The position numbers and the translations under genes were made by a program. A model generated the notes under the pieces. It was given only the letters and a program-made list of their open reading frames with translations. It searched no databases and was not told the origin of the DNA. This document shows, in pieces, positions 44,929-53,122 of a stretch of DNA of 64,000 bases; positions within the stretch are counted from its first letter, which is position 1, and each line of letters opens with the position of its first letter. Origin of the DNA: Mucilaginibacter sp. KACC 22773 (GTDB lineage: Bacteria > Bacteroidota > Bacteroidia > Sphingobacteriales > Sphingobacteriaceae); contig NZ_CP117883.1 in NCBI RefSeq assembly GCF_028736215.1, positions 6,076,001-6,140,000 on the forward strand, in the 5' to 3' direction.

Positions 44929-46116
44929 TTAAATGGTTGCTGCATCAATGACATAGCGGTAGCGAGCCTGTTTACTTAAAATCTTATCCCAGGCATCATT
45001 GATCTGGTCGGCTTTGATAAGCTGTATCTGAGGATGAATTTTGTTATCGGCGCAATAGTCAATTACCTCCTGGGTTTCAGGGATACCCCCGATAAGTGAA
45101 CTGTTATAATTTACCCTGCTCACACTTAATGCTAAATTGTTAATGGTTACTTCAAAACCAACGGGCATCCCTACCTGTGTATAAGAACCTCCTCGTTTTA
45201 CAACGGCTGAATATGCCGCTATATCGTATTTTGCCGGAATCGTGGCAATCACATAATCCATTTTTCCTTTGTAAGGTTTTAACTTAACGAGGTCGTCAAC
45301 GACAATAGCTTCTTTGGCGCCAAATGCCAGGATATCCTTTACTTTATCCGGTGAGGTCGTGAACGCATAAACATCAGCACCTTTAGACACCGCCAGTTTT
45401 ATGGCTAAATGTCCTAATCCTCCTATGCCGGCAACACCGACTTTGTCACCTCTTTTGAAATCAGCATTCATCAGTGGTGAATAGGTTGTGATGCCTGCAC
45501 AAAGCAACGGGGCAGCTTCCTGCAGACTGATATGATCCGGTATATGGACGGCAAAATGTTCTTTTACCACAATATTATTGGAATACCCGCCCTGTGTAAT
45601 GCCTGAAGGCGAGGTTTTATCCGGGTTACCGTAAGTAAACAATGTGGCATTGTTATCGCAATATTGCTCTTCGCCATGAGTACAGCTTTCACAAGTCATA
45701 CAGCTGTCAACCATACAACCTACACCGGCTTTGTCACCTATTTTGAATTTGGTGACGTTTTTACCGACTGCGGAAACAACACCCGCGATTTCGTGACCCG
45801 GAACCTGAGGATATTGCTGTGTTCCCCAATCACCACGCATCTGGTGGATATCGGAATGACAAATGCTGGCGAATTTAATATCGATTAAAATATCGTTATC
45901 TCCGACGGGCCGGCGTTCAAACTCCCAAAGACTTAATTTCCCGGATTTGTCCCGGGCGGCATAGCCTTTTGATTTGATATTTTTAGCGGCGGAGACTGCT
46001 GCTGCACCCGGAGCTGCAAGAACGTTTAATGTATCTGCGAGCATCAGGCCCGCACCCGCGACTGCGGTATGCTGTATGAATTTTCTGCGGGATTGATTGT
46101 TGTTATCTTCTTTCAT
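44929..46116 (-). CDS. zinc alcohol dehydrogenase with Tat signal peptide
   Basis: A 395-aa medium-chain dehydrogenase preceded by a Tat signal: SRRKFIQHTAVAGAGLMLAD. Catalytic zinc: ICHSDIH (about 87), GHEIAG, LLCAGITTYSPL; structural zinc: SCMTCESCTHGEEQYC; nucleotide site: VAGIGGLGHLAIKLAVSKGA. Operator module j is about 135 bases upstream. It is paralogous to the Tat dehydrogenase 136 bases further on and to the cytoplasmic one at 34624. Periplasmic aldehyde/alcohol redox chemistry is inferred. Confidence 0.9.
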   Translation of the reverse strand: MKEDNNNQSRRKFIQHTAVAGAGLMLADTLNVLAAPGAAAVSAAKNIKSKGYAARDKSGKLSLWEFERRPVGDNDILIDIKFASICHSDIHQMRGDWGTQQYPQVPGHEIAGVVSAVGKNVTKFKIGDKAGVGCMVDSCMTCESCTHGEEQYCDNNATLFTYGNPDKTSPSGITQGGYSNNIVVKEHFAVHIPDHISLQEAAPLLCAGITTYSPLMNADFKRGDKVGVAGIGGLGHLAIKLAVSKGADVYAFTTSPDKVKDILAFGAKEAIVVDDLVKLKPYKGKMDYVIATIPAKYDIAAYSAVVKRGGSYTQVGMPVGFEVTINNLALSVSRVNYNSSLIGGIPETQEVIDYCADNKIHPQIQLIKADQINDAWDKILSKQARYRYVIDAATI

Positions 46117-46250
46117 ATCTGATGTTTATTTGCTTTAAGTTTTTATGATTCGTTTAAAGGACCCGTAGTTTTACGGTTTACTTCCCATCAGGAGCTCCGG
46201 GACAGCCGGCTCCTGATTTTCAGGAGTTTTCAACAGGGACCTTACATATA

Positions 46251-46316
46251 CAAAGTTCGCGAGAATCCAGGGGGCTAAATAATAGGAATCAAATAGATTA
46301 TTAACGATTTCAAACT
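46251..46316 (-). promoter_or_regulatory. 21-bp direct-repeat operator plus -7-like box (module j, Tat dehydrogenase)
   Basis: Minus-strand AGTTTGAA (46309-46316) and TATTTGAT (46288-46295), starts 21 bases apart. GAACTTTG (46251-46258) is 37 bases on, a near match to TAnnTTTG. Confidence 0.65.
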
Positions 46317-46523
46317 ATTTGGAAAGAGCGGGAAATTTGAGGACCAAGGCTGGTACTTTTCTTCAGTGGTTCCTTTTAAACTAAAATGCCGTTCAGCCGA
46401 TTTCAGGAGGATTGAGAATATGGTCTGATTTTACGCTGACTAATATAATGCTCAGTACAATAATAACAAGGCCGGATAGCTTCTATGTATTCTGCAGCTT
46501 GTTCCCGGTAATTTTGCATCTGA

Positions 46524-46589
46524 CAATATTCATCAGATATATTTTCTGTAAATAATGGTAATCAAACAGAAAATTAAAGATTTCAATCT
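46524..46589 (-). promoter_or_regulatory. degenerate 21-bp direct-repeat operator (module k)
   Basis: Minus-strand AGATTGAA (46582-46589) and TGTTTGAT (46561-46568), starts 21 bases apart. The -7 position holds GAATATTG (46524-46531), a poor match. No leftward gene is adjacent; probably a decayed copy. Confidence 0.45.
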
Positions 46590-46726
46590 TCATGAAAACA
46601 GTTAAAGCGCCCCCCCCCGCCAGACTTGAAGATGTCTGTGCTCCGGGTGTGAAAATCTTCTTGTTGGATTGCCCGTTCACGATTATCCCCTTCAGGCTGA
46701 AGCCCATAATTAGATTTGTAAGTAAT

Positions 46727-46793
46727 TGTTTGATATCGTTAACTTTATGTTTGATTCATATAATCTTTCCTACGATAGTATTTACGACCTTTA
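46727..46793 (+). promoter_or_regulatory. 21-bp direct-repeat operator plus weak -7 box (module l, molybdenum hydroxylase operon)
   Basis: TGTTTGAT at 46727-46734 and 46748-46755, starts 21 bases apart. GACCTTTA (46786-46793) is 38 bases on and resembles the box of module i. The hydroxylase operon ATG is at 46845. Confidence 0.7.
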
Positions 46794-46844
46794 AATTCTT
46801 TTTTACTCAAAAGGACAAGCGATTTCATACTTAACTTAACTGAT

Positions 46845-47315
46845 ATGTTAACCTTAAATATTAATGGAAAAGAGCAGCAGGTTGCTGCTGATCCTGATAT
46901 GCCTTTGTTGTGGGTCATTCGTGATCTGCTGGGCCTTACCGGGACAAAATTCGGTTGCGGTGTGGCCCAGTGCGGTGCATGTACAGTTCACCTGAACGGA
47001 GAGGCTGTCCGTTCCTGCGTAACCAAAGTCAGCCGGGCTGCCGGACAAAAGGTTACTACAATAGAAGGCTTGTCTCAAAACAATGATCATCCTTTGCAGC
47101 TGGCCTGGGCAGAATTTGATGTTCCGCAGTGCGGCTACTGCCAATCGGGGCAACTCATGTCAGCCGCCGTTTTGCTGCGCGAAAACCCAAATCCGACAGA
47201 TCAGGACATAGATGATGGGATGTCGGGCAATATCTGCCGTTGCGGAACCTATCCCCGGATCAGAGCCGCTATACATAAGGCTGCCCAGCTGCAGCGGGAA
47301 GGAGCTAAATCATGA
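46845..47315 (+). CDS. 2Fe-2S subunit of a molybdenum hydroxylase (IorA/CoxS-like)
   Basis: A 156-aa small subunit with two 2Fe-2S clusters. The N-terminal plant-type cluster reads GCGVAQCGACTVHLNGEAVRSC; the C-terminal helical cluster reads CGYCQSGQLMSA and GNICRCGTYPRI. It transfers electrons from the Mo subunit. Its stop overlaps the next ATG by 4 bases (47312-47315), so the two are coupled. There is no separate FAD subunit, as in isoquinoline 1-oxidoreductase-type enzymes. Confidence 0.94.
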   Translation: MLTLNINGKEQQVAADPDMPLLWVIRDLLGLTGTKFGCGVAQCGACTVHLNGEAVRSCVTKVSRAAGQKVTTIEGLSQNNDHPLQLAWAEFDVPQCGYCQSGQLMSAAVLLRENPNPTDQDIDDGMSGNICRCGTYPRIRAAIHKAAQLQREGAKS

Positions 47316-49462
47316 ACAGACGTAACTTTATACAGTCCGGCGCCGTTTTGGGCGGCGGCCTATTGATCTCCTTTACAATACCAAAAGCCAATAAGCTGGC
47401 TGCTTTGGCGGGAAAAGCTGATGAGACAGCTTTCGCGCCTAACGCATTTTTGAATATCGCAACAGACAACAGTATTACGGTCTATCTCAGCCACGTAGAA
47501 ATGGGGCAGGGAATCTGGACAACGCTGCCCATGCTGATAGCGGACGAACTGGATGTTGATTTGCAGCGGATCACCGTTAAACACGGCCAGGTTAACAAGG
47601 CTTTTAACCATGTTATTTACGGTGTACAAATTACCGGGGGCTCAAGCTCCACCTGGTCAGAATTTGACCGGTACCGCAACGCCGGCGCAACCGCACGTAC
47701 ATTACTGATGCAGACAGCTTCTGCGCGTTCAGGCGTTGCGCTGGAAAATTGCAAAACCGAAGCGGGGTTCGTTATTGCAGGCGGCAAACAGTATGCTTAC
47801 GGCGATTTGGCGGCGGATGCCGCAAAGTTACCCGTACCTGCAAAAGTGACCCTGCGTTCGCCCGATACCTGGAAATACATTGGTAAGGGACAACGCCGTC
47901 TGGATGCCCGTGTAAAAACCAACGGATCTGCCCAATTCGGCATGGATGTGCAGTTTCCCGGATTGCTGACCGCGGTGGTGGCTCATGCACCTGTTTTTGG
48001 CGGCAAAGTCGTATCATTTGATGCCGCTAAGGCGAAAACTGTTCCCGGCGTCAGACAGGTAGTTCAGATCCCTACCGGAGTAGCGGTAATCGCCGATCAC
48101 TTCTGGGCAGCCCAGCAGGGCAGGAAAGCTTTGAAGGTCACCTGGGATCATGGCTCCGGTATCAATCTTAATACAACGGCACAAACCGAAGCTTACCGTA
48201 AACTGGCCGCAACGGATGGCCTCCAGGTGCAGCAAAAAGGAGATGTAAAAACAACGTTTGCCAAGGCAGTGAAAACAATTTCAGCAGAATACGTTTTTCC
48301 TTACCTGGCCCATGCACCTATGGAGCCGCTGAACTGCACTGTTAAAATTGAAAAGGACAGTTGCGAAATATGGTGCGGAACGCAGCTGCCGGGCGGAGAT
48401 CGGGCTGCTGCAGCAAAAATCCTTGGATTTAAACCCGAACAGGTCAAAGTAAATGTACCCTTTCTTGGCGGAGGCTTTGGCCGCCGTGCTACTCCGGCTT
48501 CCGATTTTGTTTCGGAGGCTGTTCATGTCGCCAAGGCAAGCGGTAAACCGGTAAAAATGGTATGGACACGCGAAGATGATATGAAGGGTGGTTTCTACAG
48601 ACCTTTCTATGTGCATAATGTCAGGATCGGCGTAGATAACGAAGGTCTTCCTATAGCCTGGAACCATAATATCGCCGGACAGTCAATCATGGCGGATGCA
48701 GCGGTGCTCTTTGGCCCGCCACCTGCGATAGACGACACTACCGTAGAAGGAGTTAAAGGCTCGCCTTATCTTGACGGGATAGCCGATCATTTTGTCGGCC
48801 TGCACACTACTAAGGAAGTTGTTCCGGTTTTATGGTACCGTTCTGTGGGCGGCACCCATACCGGCTATGTGATGGAAACACTGATCGATGAGCTTGCGCA
48901 CAATGCGGGGCAGGACCCGGTGGAGTATCGCCGCAAGCTGCTGAAAAACCATACCAGACACCTGGCCGCGCTTAACCTCGTGGCTGAAAAGGGGGGCTGG
49001 AGCCAGCCTGTACCTGCAGGGCGATTTAAAGGAGTGGCCGTACATGAAGCTTTTGGCAGCGTTGTAGCCATTATCGCTGAAGTAAGTGTTGACAATGGCC
49101 TGGCGCATGTACATAAAGTGGATTGCGCTATTGAATGCGGCCTGGCGGTAAACCCGGAAGGTGTAAAGGCACAAATGGAAAGCGGTATCATTTTCGGCAT
49201 GTCGATGGCTACATACGGTAATCTGACGATTGTGAACGGGCAGCTGCAACAGAATAATTTTTACGACTACCGCATTACAAGGATGTACGAGGCCCCGCAG
49301 ATCAATGTTTACATTGTGGACAGCAAGGAAAAAATGGGCGGTGCAGGAGAATGCGCCGTACCGCCAACAGCACCGGCCATTGTCAATGCCATTTTTGCGG
49401 CCACCGGAAAACGGATTTACAATTTACCTATTATTAACACCAGACTCGAACAAAAGGTATGA
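47312..49462 (+). CDS. molybdopterin-binding subunit of xanthine-dehydrogenase-family hydroxylase (IorB-like)
   Basis: A 716-aa large subunit with Tat signal (NRRNFIQSGAVLGGGLL), so the complex is periplasmic, carrying its 2Fe-2S partner. Motifs include VEMGQGIWTTLPML, LRSPDTWKYIGKGQRRLDA, FLGGGFGRRATPASDF, MEPLNCTVK, SVGGTHTGYVMETLID and the terminal GGAGECAVPPTAPAIVNAI with the catalytic Glu region. The family oxidises N-heterocycles or aldehydes using water; the cytochrome c gene that follows is the likely electron acceptor. Maturation by XdhC and MocA-like proteins fits the cluster. Confidence 0.93.
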   Translation: MNRRNFIQSGAVLGGGLLISFTIPKANKLAALAGKADETAFAPNAFLNIATDNSITVYLSHVEMGQGIWTTLPMLIADELDVDLQRITVKHGQVNKAFNHVIYGVQITGGSSSTWSEFDRYRNAGATARTLLMQTASARSGVALENCKTEAGFVIAGGKQYAYGDLAADAAKLPVPAKVTLRSPDTWKYIGKGQRRLDARVKTNGSAQFGMDVQFPGLLTAVVAHAPVFGGKVVSFDAAKAKTVPGVRQVVQIPTGVAVIADHFWAAQQGRKALKVTWDHGSGINLNTTAQTEAYRKLAATDGLQVQQKGDVKTTFAKAVKTISAEYVFPYLAHAPMEPLNCTVKIEKDSCEIWCGTQLPGGDRAAAAKILGFKPEQVKVNVPFLGGGFGRRATPASDFVSEAVHVAKASGKPVKMVWTREDDMKGGFYRPFYVHNVRIGVDNEGLPIAWNHNIAGQSIMADAAVLFGPPPAIDDTTVEGVKGSPYLDGIADHFVGLHTTKEVVPVLWYRSVGGTHTGYVMETLIDELAHNAGQDPVEYRRKLLKNHTRHLAALNLVAEKGGWSQPVPAGRFKGVAVHEAFGSVVAIIAEVSVDNGLAHVHKVDCAIECGLAVNPEGVKAQMESGIIFGMSMATYGNLTIVNGQLQQNNFYDYRITRMYEAPQINVYIVDSKEKMGGAGECAVPPTAPAIVNAIFAATGKRIYNLPIINTRLEQKV

Positions 49463-50058
49463 AAAAGCTAATCATTATCACGATCATTTTATTTATATCC
49501 TGCATGGTATTACTGTCGTTTAAGGAGACGGCTGCACCGCACCCAGATCATGAAGTAGTATTGCGCAAAGACAGCGTCGCTTCTGTTAAAGCCTTTGCAC
49601 AGGTATATACCGTATTAATGAGCACACGCTGTATGAACTGCCATCCGGCCGGGGATATACCGCTGCAGGGGGACGATAGCCACCTGCACGCTATGTTCCC
49701 TAAAAGAGGTATTGACGGCAAAGGTGTTTATGCCATGAAGTGCGCCAACTGTCACCAGCCCACCAATACCCCGGGACTACACACGCCTCCCGGCAATCCA
49801 AACTGGCATCTGCCGCCGGCAGATATGAAAATGGTTTTCCAGGGAAGAACGCCACGTCAATTGGCCAAACAATTAATTGATCCCAAGCAAAACGGACACA
49901 AGGATATGCAGAAGCTGATCGCGCATGCGGATGACGGTTTGGTGGTCGGTGCCTGGAACCCTGGTGAAGGCCGTAAGGGACCGCCAATGAGCCATGCAGC
50001 ATTCAAGAAGGCCTGGCTGACCTGGCTCAGAACAGGGGCCTATGCCCCCGCTAAGTAA
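49459..50058 (+). CDS. c-type cytochrome of the molybdenum hydroxylase
   Basis: A 199-aa exported protein: N-terminal hydrophobic segment (LIIITIILFISCMVLLSF), then two CxxCH heme motifs, CMNCH (about 59) and CANCH (about 96). It overlaps the Mo subunit by 4 bases (49459-49462), so it belongs to the same operon and probably passes electrons from the hydroxylase to the respiratory chain. Confidence 0.87.
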   Translation: MKKLIIITIILFISCMVLLSFKETAAPHPDHEVVLRKDSVASVKAFAQVYTVLMSTRCMNCHPAGDIPLQGDDSHLHAMFPKRGIDGKGVYAMKCANCHQPTNTPGLHTPPGNPNWHLPPADMKMVFQGRTPRQLAKQLIDPKQNGHKDMQKLIAHADDGLVVGAWNPGEGRKGPPMSHAAFKKAWLTWLRTGAYAPAK

Positions 50059-50118
50059 TTGTCAGATTCCGAACTGCGATAAATAATAAATTTACCGGTA
50101 TTTTACCTAATTTACGAC

Positions 50119-50147
50119 TTACAGAAGAGCATGTAATTCTTCTGTAA
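50119..50147. terminator. 10-bp hairpin before the GH127 gene
   Basis: TTACAGAAGA (50119-50128) pairs perfectly with TCTTCTGTAA (50138-50147). It lies between the cytochrome stop and the GH127 ATG; it may end the hydroxylase operon. No T-run follows. Confidence 0.45.
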
Positions 50148-50160
50148 CATATACCATTAT

Positions 50161-52092
50161 ATGATAACCAGGAGAATAACTAATCCTTTCTTATTACTGT
50201 TTTTAATCACTGTGTGTTTTATCACACCACTTCAAATACAGGCCCAGTCTTCGCTGCAATCATTTCGGCTTCAGCAGGTAAAGTTACTCCCCGGCGTGTT
50301 TAATGATGCACAACAAACGGATATGACTTATATGCTGGCGTTGGACCCTGACCGGTTATTAGCTCCGTATCTTACAGAGGCCGGGTTAACACCGAAGAAA
50401 AAAAACTACGGGAACTGGGAAAACACAGGCTTGGATGGACATATCGGCGGGCACTACCTGTCCGCTTTATCAAATATGTATGCTTCAACCGGCAACGCCG
50501 AAATGGGCAGGCGACTGGATTATATGCTGCGTGAATTAAAACGCGCCCAGGATAAAACAGGAAGCGGTTACCTCGGGGGTACGCCGGGCGGCACGGCCAT
50601 GTGGAAGGATATCGCTGCAGGAAAAATTGTAGCCGACACATTTGCGCTGAATAAAAAATGGGTTCCGCTTTATAATATTCACAAGCTTTTTGCCGGACTC
50701 CGGGATGCCTATATGGTCGCCGGAAAAACACAGGCAAAGGACATCCTCATTCGGTTGACAGACTATATCGACGGAGTTTCCCGGAAATTAACCGACGAAC
50801 AGATCCAGAGGATGCTTATTTCAGAGCATGGGGGATTAAACGAAGTGTTCGCCGATGTGGCCGTTATTACCGGGCAGGATAAGTACCTGATACTGGCCCG
50901 CAGGTTCTCTCATAAAGAGATTTTAAATCCATTGATACAGCACCAGGACCGGCTTGACCGGCTGCATGCCAATATGCAAATCCCTAAAGCTGTAGGCTTT
51001 CAGCGGATCTCAGAGGTCGGCGGGGATGCGGACTACGGCAAGGCGGCAGAATTCTTTTGGGAAACAGTGGTCAATAACCGTTCAGTGGTAATAGGCGGTA
51101 ACAGCGTAAATGAACACTTCAATCCCATGCATGATTTCAGCAAAATGATCACTGATATCGCGGGACCGGAAACATGCAACTCGTATAACATGCTGAAACT
51201 GACCCGGCATCTTTTTGAAAAAGGGGCAAACGTTAAGTACATGGATTTCTATGAGCGGGTTTTGTATAATCACATTTTATCGAGCCAGCATCCGGCACAT
51301 GGCGGTTTTGTCTACTATACATCCATGCGGCCAAGGCATTACCGGGTGTATTCGCAGCCGCAGGTGACCATGTGGTGCTGCGTGGGATCGGGAATGGAAA
51401 ACCATGGCAAATATGGTGAACTGATCTACAGCCATCAGCAAAAAGATCTTTTTGTAAACCTGTTTATACCCTCACGCCTGAACTGGGCAGCACAGGGACT
51501 CGTTCTTTCGCAGCAAACCAAATTTCCTGATGAAGAAACCACACAGCTGATTGTTGAAGCGGTGAAGCCAGGCACTTTCAGCATTAATGTTCGTTACCCT
51601 AACTGGGTAAAGGCCGGCAAGCTGGAAATAAAAATAAACGGTGCCAAAGCAGCAGTTGATGCTCAGCCAGGCTCATATGTAAAGCTCAACCGGATTTGGA
51701 AGAAGGGGGACAAAATTGACGTACGCCTGCCTATGGAAATTACTACGGAAAACTTACCGGACAGCTCGCATTATACTGCATTCCTGCACGGGCCTATTGT
51801 ATTGGCGGCAAAGACCGACACAACGGACCTGGATAATCTGATTGCAGATGGCGATCAGTTTGGTGGGTATCGTGCCAGGGGAAAAATGTATCCGTTAGAT
51901 GCTGCCCCTGTGCTGGCGAGTAATGAACCGGATATTACCAGATATCTTAAACCGGTTGCGGGAAAGGTTCAGACCTTTATTGCGCCGGAATTGATCAGTC
52001 CTGCAACATTCAAGAATCTTGAATTGATTCCATTTTATAAACTACATGACGCCCGATATATGATCTACTGGAAAAAAACAGCATCGAATTAA
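50161..52092 (+). CDS. glycoside hydrolase family 127 (beta-L-arabinofuranosidase-like, DUF1680)
   Basis: A 643-aa secreted protein with signal peptide (PFLLLFLITVCFITPLQIQA). The (alpha/alpha)6 barrel carries the zinc/cysteine catalytic set of GH127: ETCNSYNMLKLTRHLF (Glu and Cys) and the paired Cys in MWCCVGSGMENHGKYGE, where the first Cys is the nucleophile in known enzymes. N-terminal landmarks are LDGHIGGHYLSALSNMYA and YNIHKLFAGLRDAY. The substrate is probably an arabinose-containing glycan. It is functionally foreign to the redox block and has no operator module. Confidence 0.92.
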   Translation: MITRRITNPFLLLFLITVCFITPLQIQAQSSLQSFRLQQVKLLPGVFNDAQQTDMTYMLALDPDRLLAPYLTEAGLTPKKKNYGNWENTGLDGHIGGHYLSALSNMYASTGNAEMGRRLDYMLRELKRAQDKTGSGYLGGTPGGTAMWKDIAAGKIVADTFALNKKWVPLYNIHKLFAGLRDAYMVAGKTQAKDILIRLTDYIDGVSRKLTDEQIQRMLISEHGGLNEVFADVAVITGQDKYLILARRFSHKEILNPLIQHQDRLDRLHANMQIPKAVGFQRISEVGGDADYGKAAEFFWETVVNNRSVVIGGNSVNEHFNPMHDFSKMITDIAGPETCNSYNMLKLTRHLFEKGANVKYMDFYERVLYNHILSSQHPAHGGFVYYTSMRPRHYRVYSQPQVTMWCCVGSGMENHGKYGELIYSHQQKDLFVNLFIPSRLNWAAQGLVLSQQTKFPDEETTQLIVEAVKPGTFSINVRYPNWVKAGKLEIKINGAKAAVDAQPGSYVKLNRIWKKGDKIDVRLPMEITTENLPDSSHYTAFLHGPIVLAAKTDTTDLDNLIADGDQFGGYRARGKMYPLDAAPVLASNEPDITRYLKPVAGKVQTFIAPELISPATFKNLELIPFYKLHDARYMIYWKKTASN

Positions 52093-52220
52093 TGTCATAA
52101 TCTGAGAAAATCGGTCATGTACTAAAGTCCCGGCAGCGTTCATGTTTTACAGAACGCTGCAGGAAGATAAAAGCAAATTTTCAGAGCTGATAAATTCATT
52201 GATTTCAGTTCGGATTGTCG

Positions 52221-52451
52221 TTACTTCAGGGGATCATATCCCGGTTTTTTATACAGCTGATCCCAATGGCCAAGGATGTCCGGTTTATATACCTTTTCTA
52301 TCCATTCATCCTTTTCAATATCTTCAATACTTACCGATATATTGGGCTCTTCGCTGTGAACAGTATTCATTACAGCCTTCGTAATTTCTTCGGCAAGTCT
52401 TGCTTTGTCTTCTTTTGACTTGCCGGCTATTTTAACATGAACATGCGGCAT
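52221..52451 (-). CDS. 4-oxalocrotonate tautomerase-family protein
   Basis: A 76-aa tautomerase. Pro2 (MPHVHVKIAGKSKEDK), the catalytic base of the family, is kept, followed by LAEEITKAVMNTV and VSIEDIEKDEW. It is longer than the 62-aa minimal members, with a C-terminal extension ending YKKPGYDPLK. The cupin gene ends 20 bases upstream, so they form one leftward unit under module m. Confidence 0.88.
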   Translation of the reverse strand: MPHVHVKIAGKSKEDKARLAEEITKAVMNTVHSEEPNISVSIEDIEKDEWIEKVYKPDILGHWDQLYKKPGYDPLK

Positions 52452-52471
52452 TCTTCCTCCGTTGTTTTTGA

Positions 52472-52867
52472 TTACCCGTCATACTGCTGGTCTGTCACCT
52501 GTTCCATCCAATCTACCGGTGAACCGTTTTCTTTTTCCTGAATAGCTATATGGCTCACCGCGGTGGCAGCAGTTGCCCCATGCCAATGTTTTTCACCTGG
52601 TGTAAAGTATATGACATCACCCTGGTGGATTTCTTCCCTTGCACTGCCTTCACGCTGAACCCAGCCGGCACCGGCAGTTATAATTAATGTCTGTCCGAAT
52701 GGATGCGTATGCCAGGCCGTACGTGAGCCCGGCTCGAAGGTTACCAATGCCATGGTAACCCGTGAGGGTTCCGGTGGGTTGATAAGCGGATCAATCCGTA
52801 CTGTTCCTTTAAAGTATTCTGCGGGGCCTTTACCTGAAGGCTGTGAGCCGCTGCGTTTAATTTCCAT
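52472..52867 (-). CDS. cupin-domain protein (HPP/quercetinase-like small cupin)
   Basis: A 131-aa single cupin. The metal-binding motifs are GSRTAWHTHPFGQTLIITAGAGWVQ and GDVIYFTPGEKHWHGA, retaining His-x-His, Glu-like and His positions. Similar small cupins occur next to reductases and carboxymuconolactone decarboxylases. It is followed by the tautomerase, and module m lies about 105 bases upstream. Confidence 0.88.
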   Translation of the reverse strand: MEIKRSGSQPSGKGPAEYFKGTVRIDPLINPPEPSRVTMALVTFEPGSRTAWHTHPFGQTLIITAGAGWVQREGSAREEIHQGDVIYFTPGEKHWHGATAATAVSHIAIQEKENGSPVDWMEQVTDQQYDG

Positions 52868-52969
52868 AATATTTTCTTTTGACAGATGCTAAAATATTTA
52901 CTGTTTAAAGTTTCGTTCAAAACTGATTTATTGCAGCATCAATAATATAGAGGTATTCTAATATTGATG

Positions 52970-53036
52970 CAAAGTTATCCTGTAAAGAAGGAAAACTGTT
53001 AAAAGCTATCAAACAATACATTAAACAAATCAAACA
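52970..53036 (-). promoter_or_regulatory. 21-bp direct-repeat operator plus -7 box (module m, cupin-tautomerase)
   Basis: Minus-strand TGTTTGAT at 53029-53036 and 53008-53015, starts 21 bases apart. TAACTTTG at 52970-52977 begins 38 bases after the proximal half-site. Confidence 0.78.
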
Positions 53037-53122
53037 ATTGCATTGAATTTGTTAAACAACTGGGCTAATCAGGCTGAAATAAAAAGACAGTAAGGAGCCG
53101 GATGTGTGTTCTTGTAATTCGG

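Larger units (their letters stand above)
46117..46844. other. 728-base intergenic region with three operator modules and a C9 tract
   Basis: Holds modules j, k and l (below) and a run of nine C (46610-46618). The short frames 46483-46707 (minus) and 46592-46834 (plus) cross this tract but show no recognisable domain. Module k points leftward with no gene close by. Confidence 0.5.

Noticed and set aside
46601..46620. C9 tract as a phase-variation switch
   Set aside because: The frames crossing it (46592-46834 and 46483-46707) have no recognisable domain or coding support, and the tract lies among promoter modules. Length variation cannot be judged from one sequence.
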